IMG/VR virus record: IMGVR_UViG_3300043438_000237
Span: 1-23,732 of that record
Strand: one strand, 5' to 3'
DNA from: a virus
Length of the DNA stretch: 23,732 bases
A program made the position numbers and the translations under genes. The notes beneath the pieces are model-generated. The model worked only from the letters and a program-made list of their open reading frames with translations, made no database searches and had not been told where the DNA came from. Positions 16,234-23,732 of this stretch are shown one piece after another. The first letter of the stretch is position 1. Every line of letters starts with the position of its first letter.

Positions 16234-18471
16234 TTACTGTATTACGTTGCCGCTTGCGTCAAACCTCATTCTAACGGGGCTTGCAACTGGGGATGGCTCA
16301 CTCCCACTGCGTTGATTTCGTGCAAAGTTTCTTCGTACCTCTGCTTCTACATCAGCCAGAGCCTTTTCCTGCGCACCGGGAGTTTTCGCTAGCCGTAAAA
16401 AGTTCTGATCGTACTTTAGCTTATCTTTTGCATTTGCAACTGCCTCGTTAACTTTTGCGCTTCTGGCGAGTTCAACCGTGTCTTCCCTTACAGCAAGTGA
16501 GCCGGGGCCCATTTCACGTACACCGGCAGCGGCGCGTCTTGCTGACTCTACACCTATTCTGTTTGCCGTTGTTGGGTTTTGAGCGTAGGCAAGTTCTGCC
16601 CTGTAGAGCACGTCGAAAGGCTTAGGCGAAGCCCCGCTGCCAGCAGCTTTGGTTGGTTTTGTGGCTCTAAGCATGCCTGTTTCTAGTTGCATGAGTTTAG
16701 CCAACCTGTCAAATTCTTTTGTGTTGCCCTCTGCAAGCGCTTTGTCCATTGCCTCGGAGTACGCCCGTGCGTCTTTGAGATAGCCAATTTTTTCTTGGCG
16801 TCTACCAGTAGCAAGACCGAGAAGTTCTTTAGCAGCAGCACGCTGGCTAGCTTTGTTAGCTTTATTGCCTTCACTACGCCCTTGAGCATAAGAACCCAAT
16901 GCCTTAGCTGCCGCCGTAGAAAAATCATTACCCTCTAACATAGCTGGAATCGCCGAAAGTATAGCCATCCGTCTAGACTCTTTTAGGTCATCTGCGCTAG
17001 AAGCTCTATCTTCTTTTAACAGTTTTTCGTAGTCGGCGTAAATGTCTGGCCCGCCTAGTCCCTGCAGTTTCTCGTAGTATTTTTGCTGTTCGTCTTCTCG
17101 TTCTTTTGCGGTTCTAGCTGGCGTTGGCTTAAATCCATACAGAGCACTCATCAACCCCTTTGCTTTGCCCATAGAATTTTTATACGCCGCTGGATCGCCG
17201 GGAGAATAGACCCCGCTGTTGTTTGGGGCATCTTCATCTACCATACCTTCATCAGCAAAAGCAACAACGCCACCACGAGCCATACTCTCTTCAGTCGGCA
17301 GCATTCTGTTCATATCTACTGGCAGGGAACCGAGGCCACGTTTCATAGACGCACGGGCTGCTTGCTCCATACCGATTACTTGGAGTTGTTCTTGGTCTCC
17401 ACGGGCTTGCGCTGCTTTTGCAGCTTGGTCTAGCTGTGCATCAGACAGTTTGCTCACGATGTCTTCAATGTTTGCTTGGCTATCTACGCTACCACCGTCA
17501 GCAAAGAAGCTGCTCAGCCCCATGCCCACTGCGCTTAATTTCTGCAGGTCAGACGGAGTGCCGGGAGTTCCTGTCCTATACACTGACGATTCAGTGCCGA
17601 TTGGCAGGCCGTTAATCATGTTCGCCATGTAGCCCAACTGTTGTTGTGGGTAGGCTTGCTGGTTCTGGAAGTCTTGGTATGCTTGGCTAAGCCCAGCTTG
17701 GTTCAGCGCCTGCTCTTGAGCGCCGTAAGCTGACTGGAGCTTATTGATGTCTACACCCTGCTGAAACTGCTGACCACCAAGTTGACCAAGTGTATTAGCC
17801 GCACTACCAGCCAACTGCATACCTTGAATACCACGGTTTTGGTCAGCATTAAACTGCTGCTGTGCGTTTGTATACGCAGCTTGACTACCCTGAGCCTGAA
17901 TGTCACCCATCTGAGTACCAAGATTGCGTTCGCGCTCAGCACGCATGATTGCATCACGGGAACCACCGAAAGCTCCGGCTTGAGCAGCTTGCGCTTGTTG
18001 TTGAGTTCCTTGAATACCAGACTGACGCTGAGCTTCGCGCTTCTGAATATCAACTACATTCTGCATGTAGGGGCTCATATACTGGTCAGCCTGTGCTTGA
18101 CCAAATGCCTGTGTATTTAACCCACCTTGAGCAACTTGCCCAGCAATACCCATGCCTTGACCAACGGCTTGGTTAGTCTGCATACCCGCAGCTTGGGCTT
18201 TGGCTTGTTCCTGTAGTGGGCTGAACCCAGCAATTCGATCTTCACCGTAAGGTTGATAACCACGTTCAGATAACGCCGATTGTTTGGCTAGGGTGTCCTG
18301 TGCATAGGGAAGCGCCCAAGCTGGGAGTCCCGTATTTGTTTGCGTAGTAGACGTTGGTACCGAACCAGCACCGCCTTGAGGGATAATCCCACCGCCAGCT
18401 TTGCGGATAAAGGCACGGGGAGGCAAGTCTGGAATGCCCAGCAAAGCCATTGAACGGTCGTTAAATTTCAT
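16234..18471 (-). CDS. Large Gln/Ala-rich virion-type protein
   Basis: 745 residues. Residues ~50-280 are helical and very rich in Gln, Ala and Gly (for example QRQSGIQGTQQQAQAAQAG), suggesting extended coiled or stacked helices. The middle has two glycine-bounded segments, FADGGSV (near 325) and MARGGVVAFADEG (near 398). Charged helical stretches follow, ending in an Arg/Pro/Ser-rich tail. This combination occurs in aquatic podovirus-like phages beside internal-virion or tail genes. I infer a structural or ejected role and recognise no enzymatic motif. It overlaps the GNAT-like gene by ATGA and sits 12 nt before the giant gene. Confidence 0.82.
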   Translation of the reverse strand: MKFNDRSMALLGIPDLPPRAFIRKAGGGIIPQGGAGSVPTSTTQTNTGLPAWALPYAQDTLAKQSALSERGYQPYGEDRIAGFSPLQEQAKAQAAGMQTNQAVGQGMGIAGQVAQGGLNTQAFGQAQADQYMSPYMQNVVDIQKREAQRQSGIQGTQQQAQAAQAGAFGGSRDAIMRAERERNLGTQMGDIQAQGSQAAYTNAQQQFNADQNRGIQGMQLAGSAANTLGQLGGQQFQQGVDINKLQSAYGAQEQALNQAGLSQAYQDFQNQQAYPQQQLGYMANMINGLPIGTESSVYRTGTPGTPSDLQKLSAVGMGLSSFFADGGSVDSQANIEDIVSKLSDAQLDQAAKAAQARGDQEQLQVIGMEQAARASMKRGLGSLPVDMNRMLPTEESMARGGVVAFADEGMVDEDAPNNSGVYSPGDPAAYKNSMGKAKGLMSALYGFKPTPARTAKEREDEQQKYYEKLQGLGGPDIYADYEKLLKEDRASSADDLKESRRMAILSAIPAMLEGNDFSTAAAKALGSYAQGRSEGNKANKASQRAAAKELLGLATGRRQEKIGYLKDARAYSEAMDKALAEGNTKEFDRLAKLMQLETGMLRATKPTKAAGSGASPKPFDVLYRAELAYAQNPTTANRIGVESARRAAAGVREMGPGSLAVREDTVELARSAKVNEAVANAKDKLKYDQNFLRLAKTPGAQEKALADVEAEVRRNFARNQRSGSEPSPVASPVRMRFDASGNVIQ

Positions 18472-18875
18472 AGTTTTACCCCAACAATACGGTATTTTTC
18501 TTCAAAGCCATAACGCTTCCAAAGCCTAGCAATTGACTCCCTAGCCGCGCCTTCGATAGCTGTAGCGCCCATAGACCTTGCGTAGGTTTTTAGTTGCTCG
18601 AACGTATCGACATTACTGACTAGTTTGCCGCCAATAGCGGTAATAAATGCAACCCGATCATCAGGGCGATTAAAAAACTCAACTGTTGCTGCGCCGTGTA
18701 ACTCACCATCGTCGCCTACACCAACTAGCAACGTCCATTTTCCTTGGGTAACAAATACCTTAGCCTGCTCTACTGTGTAGTCCCCATTAGAGTGCGCAAG
18801 TGCGTCGGCAATATACCCTTCAACCTTACTCCAAGTATAGTTCACCCACTCAGGGGAGACATACTGAATTTTCAT
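18468..18875 (-). CDS. GNAT-like acyltransferase-fold phage protein
   Basis: 135 residues. The pattern matches a short GNAT-fold protein: a central strand pair WTLLVGVGDDGELHGAATVEFF (~47-68), RVAFITAIGG (~74-83), a helix KTYARSMGATAIEG, and a C-terminal RLWKRYGF (~117-124) typical of GNAT endings. Phages carry such a protein among internal-virion genes, and T7 gp13-type proteins have been compared with this fold; that comparison is from memory. Whether it acetylates anything is unknown. The usual R/Q-x-x-G-x-G/A acetyl-CoA loop is not obvious, so it may be structural. It is ATGA-coupled on both sides. Confidence 0.8.
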   Translation of the reverse strand: MKIQYVSPEWVNYTWSKVEGYIADALAHSNGDYTVEQAKVFVTQGKWTLLVGVGDDGELHGAATVEFFNRPDDRVAFITAIGGKLVSNVDTFEQLKTYARSMGATAIEGAARESIARLWKRYGFEEKYRIVGVKL

Positions 18876-19990
18876 GCTGGCAGGTTCTTATCCGAGCGGC
18901 TATTTGTTGCAACTTTTCCTTTGCCAACTGTCTTTTTGCGTCCAGCTTGGATACGGTCCAGCATTGCGTATAGCTTACGAGCACCAGCTTCAGTCGAGCC
19001 ATTACCTAACTCTGAAACAATCCGTGCTGGAACTACAAATTCACCGTCGGCTAACCGAGCAGGGCGCTTACCACCAATACTTGCAGGGATGGAATCAGAT
19101 ACACCGTCACCGGGGCCACGCAGTAAGCGTCCGCCGTCAGAGTAACCGCCAAGAGAACCTAAACCGCCACCAGCCAAGGCAGCAATACCGCCTTTGCTAA
19201 ACATACTACCGTCGATGCCGCCGTCTGGTGTCATACCATAACCGCCATCAGTTACCCCGTAAGAACCGCCTTGGTTCTCGCCTTTATTACCCTCAGCAAT
19301 AGCGTTGGCCTGTGCCTGTGCAGCATTAGCAGCAGCATTTACGGCTGCGTCATTTACATTTACAGTATTGGCAGCATTAGCCTGTGCTGCAGCTTCTACT
19401 TGTGCGTTAGTTGCAGCATCTTGCGATTGCGTAGAAACCCCTGTTCCCAGTGTTCCTTCGTTATAGCCTGTATTCCAGCCACCGGTTACTGGGTTTTTGC
19501 CTTGAAAGACATCAACAACTGAATTAACCATATTAAGCGGGTTTAGAAGACTAAGGAACGATAAATCGTCTTTAATACGCGCTCCACGAGTTGTACCAAC
19601 TGGGTTACCATCTGCTATATCTTTAGCGTCTTCTGCATCCATAAAAGCATCAACACGCGCTTGGTCATCTGGGTCTCTGTCACCTTTACCGGGCATAAGG
19701 CGTTCTTGGTTTTGGCCTTGGTAATAGGGGCTTGCTGCTATGCCAACAGGGGCTGCTGCCGCTGCAGTAGCTGGAACCCAAATGTATTGACCTGTTTTGG
19801 AGTCATAGACGTACTTGCCCTTGTCTGGAGTTCGAGCACCGGTCTGTAAGTTAGAGGCGGCAGCGGCAGCGGCTAAATCTGATACTGCGGAAGGCGCGGT
19901 ATAGCCAGAGTACATCTTCTCTTTGCCAAAGTTTTGGTTTTGTTTACCGTAGTCTGGTACAGTCAAATAGGGATTGTTTTCTGTGCTCAT
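18872..19990 (-). CDS. Virion-type protein with conserved GPGDG...DGEFV C-terminal motif
   Basis: 372 residues. The N-terminal half is disordered and Ala/Asn/Gly-rich, including an Ala-Gln-Asn low-complexity helix (~190-240). Residues ~265-288 hold glycine motifs (SKGGIAALAGGG, YSDGG). The C-terminal block 289-354 (GPGDGVSDSIPASIGGKRP, then ARLADGEFVVPA, then GNGSTEAGARKLYAMLDRI) is a motif I recognise from many podovirus-like phages. It is often annotated only as a structural or hypothetical protein. It lies between two small genes, overlapping both by ATGA. Its function is unknown; a virion component or assembly factor is the best guess. Confidence 0.85.
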   Translation of the reverse strand: MSTENNPYLTVPDYGKQNQNFGKEKMYSGYTAPSAVSDLAAAAAASNLQTGARTPDKGKYVYDSKTGQYIWVPATAAAAAPVGIAASPYYQGQNQERLMPGKGDRDPDDQARVDAFMDAEDAKDIADGNPVGTTRGARIKDDLSFLSLLNPLNMVNSVVDVFQGKNPVTGGWNTGYNEGTLGTGVSTQSQDAATNAQVEAAAQANAANTVNVNDAAVNAAANAAQAQANAIAEGNKGENQGGSYGVTDGGYGMTPDGGIDGSMFSKGGIAALAGGGLGSLGGYSDGGRLLRGPGDGVSDSIPASIGGKRPARLADGEFVVPARIVSELGNGSTEAGARKLYAMLDRIQAGRKKTVGKGKVATNSRSDKNLPA

Positions 19991-20286
19991 GTTTTTACTT
20001 TCAGTACATTACTGGCTGTTGTATCGTAGTAGACATCGCCTACACGAAGGTTAGCTAAATCTGCCTCAGTTGGCAAGCTCGGAGTGGCTGTTCCGGGGAC
20101 AGGGGGTGCGCTCAATGCCGCAATTATATTGGCTCCGATGCGTTGTGTGGAGACATTGATTGGGCCACTGTTATCTAGTTGGTTGAAATACAACCGCAAA
20201 AAGCTAACAAACTGATCTTGATACGCACGGTCGTACTCTTCCGGCGCAGCAGGTAAACGGGGAGCAATTACGTTCTTTTGCGCCAT
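19987..20286 (-). CDS. Unknown small late protein
   Basis: 99 residues. The middle (YDRAYQDQFVSFLRLYFNQLDN) is an amphipathic helix, followed by a Pro/Ala linker. The C-terminal part (LRVGDVYYDTTASNVLKVKT) looks like beta strands as seen in tail or head-joining proteins. Its ATG overlaps the stop of the HNH gene by one base (TAATG), with a G-rich GGGGGG stretch upstream as ribosome site. It is ATGA-coupled to the next gene. It is probably a small virion or assembly protein, with no family recognised. Confidence 0.75.
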   Translation of the reverse strand: MAQKNVIAPRLPAAPEEYDRAYQDQFVSFLRLYFNQLDNSGPINVSTQRIGANIIAALSAPPVPGTATPSLPTEADLANLRVGDVYYDTTASNVLKVKT

Positions 20287-20915
20287 TACGCAACCCCCCA
20301 GTGGACGCGTTCAAGTTCTTTTCGGGCTGCGGCGGCTTCTTCCACGGTCTTACACGCTTTAGAGTAAAACTTTTTCCCTTTGCTAGTTATTTCACCGTAC
20401 CAACTATTGTCTCTAGCATTTACACCAACAAAACCTGATTTACTACCCGAGCGTACCCGCACATTTCTGTTTTGTACTGTTGGTGTTGCCCATCTACAGT
20501 TCGTAGGGGCGTAGTTCCCGTATGTATCTATGCGGTCAAGGGTTTCCGTACCTGTCGGCTCTCCCATATCTTTTGCAAATGCCGCGTAGTCATGCCATGC
20601 TGCAAAAACAGAAACACCCCTACCCCCGTACTTAGGGTAGTCTTTATCGTGTGACGTATAACATCTACGCATCATCGCCCGCCATGTGTTATACGATCCT
20701 TTACCTGTGCCGCCATGCTTAGTAATTTTTTCTTTTAGATAACACCCGCAAGATACCGAATTACCCGTAACCAAATCCCCAGAAGTTTTTATTACTACAT
20801 TCCCACAATCACAAGTACATTTCCACACAACCTTCTTTAGGGTATTGCGCCCCGCTTCTTCTGTAACCAAAAGACGCCCAAACCGTTGCCCTGTACGATC
20901 AATAAATTTTCCCAT
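20286..20915 (-). CDS. HNH homing-type endonuclease with C-terminal AP2-like domain
   Basis: 209 residues from the ATG at 20915, chosen because AGGAGG (20920-20925) lies 4 nt upstream. A longer in-frame start at 20996 would overlap the tail gene. The N-terminus has a Cys-rich zinc-binding part (C33, C35, C37, then C56, C58 in SCGCY). The HNH core is LDRIDTYGNYAPTNCRWAT (~127-144), a classic block in phage HNH endonucleases. Residues ~158-205 (SGFVGVNARDNSWYGEI...) resemble an AP2/ERF DNA-binding domain. Such genes are selfish invaders that cut DNA lacking them. This one sits between structural genes, possibly with its own promoter. Confidence 0.93.
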   Translation of the reverse strand: MGKFIDRTGQRFGRLLVTEEAGRNTLKKVVWKCTCDCGNVVIKTSGDLVTGNSVSCGCYLKEKITKHGGTGKGSYNTWRAMMRRCYTSHDKDYPKYGGRGVSVFAAWHDYAAFAKDMGEPTGTETLDRIDTYGNYAPTNCRWATPTVQNRNVRVRSGSKSGFVGVNARDNSWYGEITSKGKKFYSKACKTVEEAAAARKELERVHWGVA

Positions 20916-20937
20916 AAGCCCTCCTAAAAGAGCTTTT

Positions 20938-20943
20938 ATTATA
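20938..20943 (-). promoter_or_regulatory. Possible -10 element upstream of the HNH gene
   Basis: On the minus strand TATAAT occurs 22 nt before the HNH ATG, in the AT-rich 55-nt gap after the tail gene. There is no good -35 at the expected distance (TATACT at 17 nt), though a TTGATA lies farther upstream. Only weak support. Confidence 0.3.
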
Positions 20944-20970
20944 CTATACATTGTTGGGTCAGTATACATA

Positions 20971-23067
20971 TCAACGTCTGCCATCAGGCCGCACATCCAC
21001 CCGTGGACTACCTAATTGCCACTGAGTACCAAGTGTGCTTGATGTAATTCGCATTGACATCTGGCGACCACGGACACGGATATTAAGTTGCCCTGTAAAG
21101 GTGTCTAAGTCAATTGGGTATGCCTGCGTAGCCGTTACGGGCAATGAAGCCGTGGCGCTTGTACCGCCTACTGATAGGGGGTTGTTGTATCCTGAACCAG
21201 AGTTCTGTAATGGCAGAAGCTGCATAGTTAGACTTGGTGTAGTCCCGTCTGTAGAGCCACGGAAGGTTAAGTCAGGCAAAATACGCCAAGCAAACGCCAT
21301 GTTGTGCCCATCTCCAATATCGAATTGAGACGTTGTAATACTGGATTCCATAGCTACGGGAGTCCCGGTAGTGTTGTCATCTACGCCAAACTCATGATTA
21401 ACAATGTTGTTTGCATAGGTAGCTGCCATAGGATAGTCCCGCAGACCAGAATCTAGCCACGCGGTGCGAGCCAAAGTGCCGTACATCCAGATATCTTCCG
21501 AGTAGTTATAGATTACGTACCGATCAATGGTAAAGCTGTTTTCTGAGCAGTAGAAGAACCAAACCTCATTAAAGCCCTCGTTGGTACTAGCAAAAATCTG
21601 GTCGGACTGCTGCACGTTAATGTCGTTAAAAATAAACTGGCGCAAGTCGCAACGTAAGGTCTGAACCCGTCCGTCGTACTTGTAGAACTTGTCTATGCCC
21701 ATCCAATAAACAACGCCAGAGCCAATAGCAGCGGAATTAGGTCCTGCAATTGATACATTGTCGGCGAGTAACTGCGTGCTCCACACGTAAGGAGGTCCAA
21801 GGTACTGCAGGGAATAAATGGTTGAGTCCGTCCAAACCACAATCTCTTGGCGGCTTTGCAACGCGGTAACAATTTTGGAACCGTGAGACAGGCGAATACT
21901 ACCGGCTTGGTTTGTTACAGCAGGAGCCCATTCTGTGTAGGATTCTTGGTCTGACCAACGAATAAGCATGGGGTCAAACTCGGTGCTACCAAAGTCGTTA
22001 GTTCCAAAACAAATAACAAACCGACTTGCATCAGAAATAATGAAGAAATTCTGTGTCAGTGGAACGCTAGATGCTCCATTTAAAGCCGTTACCGCAATGC
22101 CTCTAGGAGAAAAAGAATGCGCCCCAGATTGAGAACCCGACGTGTTAATAAGCGCCCCGGTAGGTGTAGCAGACAGATTAAATGTAGTGCTTGATAAAAA
22201 CCGTGTGTAGTACACAGTGCCAACAACAAGCCCCGTTGGAAGAGCGCCTGTAGTCTGTATCGTAATTGCCGTTTTGTCAGGCAAGTTAATGTTGCAGGTA
22301 ACTATAGCAGGGGATGCAATGGTAATAGAAATACCAGAAGAGCCGTATCCTACAATCGCGTTCCACAAGTACAAAGGCCCCTCACGATAGCCGTACAACA
22401 GGTCTTGCCCGAAGTTTTGTTGAGTCCAAAGACGCATCGCGTAAGTAGAGTTATCGCTTGTTCCCCAGACACCTGAACCCCAAGTACCAGCACCCCAGCC
22501 CGTAGCCGGAACTGCATAGGCAGGTCCTACGTTAACTTGGTATACGGCATAGACTGTACCACCGCCTGTAGTTGACGACGTTGCTGCTGTAGCGGATGTG
22601 ATAGTGTAAGTATTAGCACTTGCACTACTGATTTCGTACTCACCAAGAATAGTAATGCCTCCGACTGCTGTGCCGCCAAAAAAGGTAACGTAATCCCCAG
22701 AGTCATAGCCACCAGCAGCGTCAGATACCGTAACAGTTGTAGAAAGATTTACCGTAGTAAACGGGTTAGTTAGCGTAACTTCTGCACGGATAGGGGTAAT
22801 GTCGTAGTAAGCCCCGCCGTTCTCAATATAGAACTTTACGTTTGTGCCTACGCCTAACAGATTCTGAGCGCCAAGCGTGATCCAATTCCACAGCGAACGG
22901 CATACACCTAGAAAAGTGTTAGCAGAGATGCGTACCCACCCACCAATCTTCTCTGGTGTACCCTGACGAAACCGAACTTTGTCCGACTCATAATAGCCAC
23001 CTTCGTTGGTGTAACGAGTATTCTCGCGGTTAACGCCGGGCTTTAGGACAACTTTTTGTAAGGGCAT
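20971..23067 (-). CDS. Large tail / packaged-DNA stabilisation-like protein
   Basis: 698 residues. The N-terminus (LKPGVNRENTRYTNEGGYY, then DKVRFRQGTPEKIGGW) is a conserved opening of podovirus tail proteins that I associate with P22 gp10-type DNA-stabilisation proteins. That link comes from family memory, not alignment. It contains two beta-rich modules. One at ~110-172 has GDYVTFFGGTAVGGIT and repeated Thr/Ser. The other at ~248-320 has GALPTGLVVGTVYYTRF then TPTGALINTSGSQSGAHSF. Both resemble small adhesion-like modules inserted in phage tail proteins. The C-terminal half looks like a beta-propeller (YIL-type strands, YDGRV, YNYSEDIWMYG). It follows the peptidase gene by 18 nt. Confidence 0.88.
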   Translation of the reverse strand: MPLQKVVLKPGVNRENTRYTNEGGYYESDKVRFRQGTPEKIGGWVRISANTFLGVCRSLWNWITLGAQNLLGVGTNVKFYIENGGAYYDITPIRAEVTLTNPFTTVNLSTTVTVSDAAGGYDSGDYVTFFGGTAVGGITILGEYEISSASANTYTITSATAATSSTTGGGTVYAVYQVNVGPAYAVPATGWGAGTWGSGVWGTSDNSTYAMRLWTQQNFGQDLLYGYREGPLYLWNAIVGYGSSGISITIASPAIVTCNINLPDKTAITIQTTGALPTGLVVGTVYYTRFLSSTTFNLSATPTGALINTSGSQSGAHSFSPRGIAVTALNGASSVPLTQNFFIISDASRFVICFGTNDFGSTEFDPMLIRWSDQESYTEWAPAVTNQAGSIRLSHGSKIVTALQSRQEIVVWTDSTIYSLQYLGPPYVWSTQLLADNVSIAGPNSAAIGSGVVYWMGIDKFYKYDGRVQTLRCDLRQFIFNDINVQQSDQIFASTNEGFNEVWFFYCSENSFTIDRYVIYNYSEDIWMYGTLARTAWLDSGLRDYPMAATYANNIVNHEFGVDDNTTGTPVAMESSITTSQFDIGDGHNMAFAWRILPDLTFRGSTDGTTPSLTMQLLPLQNSGSGYNNPLSVGGTSATASLPVTATQAYPIDLDTFTGQLNIRVRGRQMSMRITSSTLGTQWQLGSPRVDVRPDGRR

Positions 23068-23085
23068 AGCTCATTTTCCCATGAA

Positions 23086-23517
23086 TCAGGCAAAAGGTCG
23101 AGTACCTGCTTTGTCAATAATAAGCGCATTGCCACGGGGTTCTGCATCTTCAGTATTCGGGATGCTGATATGTGTCCAACGGTCAAACTCACGAATGATC
23201 TGGTCATAGGGTAAACCCGCAGCAATCACCGCACGGACTACCTCATCTGGAGTCACGCCGGGTACTCGGAGGTCAGCCGCGCACCCCTTACGATGCTGAG
23301 ACTTGTCAGAACTTCCAACTGCGTCATTGACTTGCTTACTGCGGAAGGCAGAGTTAATCATCACAGGCTTGCCGCCAAGGGTTTCTTTGACCTGTTCTAG
23401 CAATTGCGCCAAGCGTTGCAAGTTGCTGATTTCTTCCTGTGTCGGCGAGTTGTCAAATTCCCTGTGGTCGGTAACGGTCAGTTCGTCAAGGGTGAAGTGT
23501 TTACTTAGGTGTGTCAT
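23086..23517 (-). CDS. M15-family peptidase, endolysin
   Basis: 143 residues. This matches the peptidase M15 (D,D-carboxypeptidase/L-alanyl-D-glutamate) fold. SAFRSKQVN (56-64) is followed by SQHRKGCAAD with zinc ligands H75 and D82, then PYDQIIREFDRWTHISI with E110 and the third ligand H116. It should cut the peptidoglycan stem peptide to release progeny. There is no signal peptide, so it needs a holin, which fits the adjacent small membrane protein coupled by ATGA. The length is normal for single-domain phage versions. Confidence 0.93.
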   Translation of the reverse strand: MTHLSKHFTLDELTVTDHREFDNSPTQEEISNLQRLAQLLEQVKETLGGKPVMINSAFRSKQVNDAVGSSDKSQHRKGCAADLRVPGVTPDEVVRAVIAAGLPYDQIIREFDRWTHISIPNTEDAEPRGNALIIDKAGTRPFA

Positions 23518-23729
23518 TTTTTACCTTTCATATCGGCTAATTTCTCAAGCGTTCTGCCGCCAAAATACGCACCCATCACAAGCATTCCCCACTGCCCAAG
23601 CAGCGTGACGTAGGACTCGGAAATCTTAAAGCCGAAGCCGTCCAGAATAGCCAGCGTAAGGTAAGCGGTCAGGATATATACCAAGGTCATTGGGCGCACA
23701 TTTTTAGACAGCCACGAATCTGAGGCCAT
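23514..23729 (-). CDS. Holin-like small membrane protein
   Basis: 71 residues from the ATG at 23729. Two hydrophobic segments are visible: about 13-31 (MTLVYILTAYLTLAILDGF) and about 40-60 (YVTLLGQWGMLVMGAYFGG). A basic C-terminus (RTLEKLADMKGKK) and the sequence style WLSKNVRPMTL...AYFGGRTLEK recall the 3-TM gene-transfer-agent/phage holin family. It overlaps the endolysin gene by ATGA, the usual lysis cassette. The frame remains open to the window edge (a GAC codon precedes the ATG), so the true start may lie beyond and the call could be N-terminally short. Confidence 0.85.
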   Translation of the reverse strand: MASDSWLSKNVRPMTLVYILTAYLTLAILDGFGFKISESYVTLLGQWGMLVMGAYFGGRTLEKLADMKGKK

Positions 23730-23732
23730 GTC

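Noticed and set aside
20926-20937. AAAAG/CTTTT hairpin before the HNH gene
   Set aside because: The 2-nt loop makes the full stem impossible and the remaining stem is too weak to call.
20916-20996. N-terminal extension of the HNH endonuclease
   Set aside because: It would overlap the tail gene end and lie upstream of the strong AGGAGG site that fits the ATG at 20915.

Overview
The window reads as part of a tailed double-stranded DNA bacteriophage genome. It is nearly all coding, with many 1-11 nt gene overlaps and very short gaps. It combines phage replication enzymes with virion and lysis genes, and I saw no tRNA, rRNA, integrase, terminase, portal or capsid gene. Several late proteins follow patterns I associate with podovirus-like phages from aquatic proteobacteria. 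The M15-type lysis peptidase and small holin-like protein fit a Gram-negative host. Host and morphology are inferences.

Layout: two convergent modules meet at a terminator near 10.04 kb. The rightward (+) module (22-9979) is DNA metabolism. In order it holds a small unknown protein, a family A DNA polymerase with a proofreading domain, a 40-residue micro-ORF, a Cas4/RecB-like PD-(D/E)XK nuclease with a likely Fe-S cluster, and two AT-richer unknown genes. It continues with a compact HNH protein coupled to an SNF2-like helicase, then a strong sigma70-type promoter. That promoter leads into a small unknown protein, a putative ssDNA-binding protein with an acidic tail, a small helix-turn-helix protein, a large primase-helicase fusion and a 64-residue protein.

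The leftward (-) module (23729-10069) is late/structural. Read in its own direction it holds a holin-like protein, an M15 peptidase (endolysin), a large tail/DNA-stabilisation-like protein, an HNH/AP2 homing-type endonuclease and a 99-residue protein. Then come a 372-residue virion-type protein with a conserved GPGDG...DGEFV C-terminal motif, a GNAT-like protein, a 745-residue Gln/Ala-rich virion-type protein, and a 2050-residue giant protein with a HELLH zincin motif and an LPD38-like region (a 'polyvalent' or ejected protein architecture).

Together the + genes could form a largely self-sufficient replisome: polymerase, primase-helicase, SSB-like protein, nuclease and remodelling helicase. 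The - genes would complete the virion, deliver proteins with the DNA and lyse the cell. The points most worth checking are the Leu at the position equivalent to E. coli Pol I Phe762 together with an HDA motif C, the AEP-type primase fused to a helicase, the giant zincin protein, the glycine-rich motif shared by two virion proteins, and the endonuclease inserted in the late operon.
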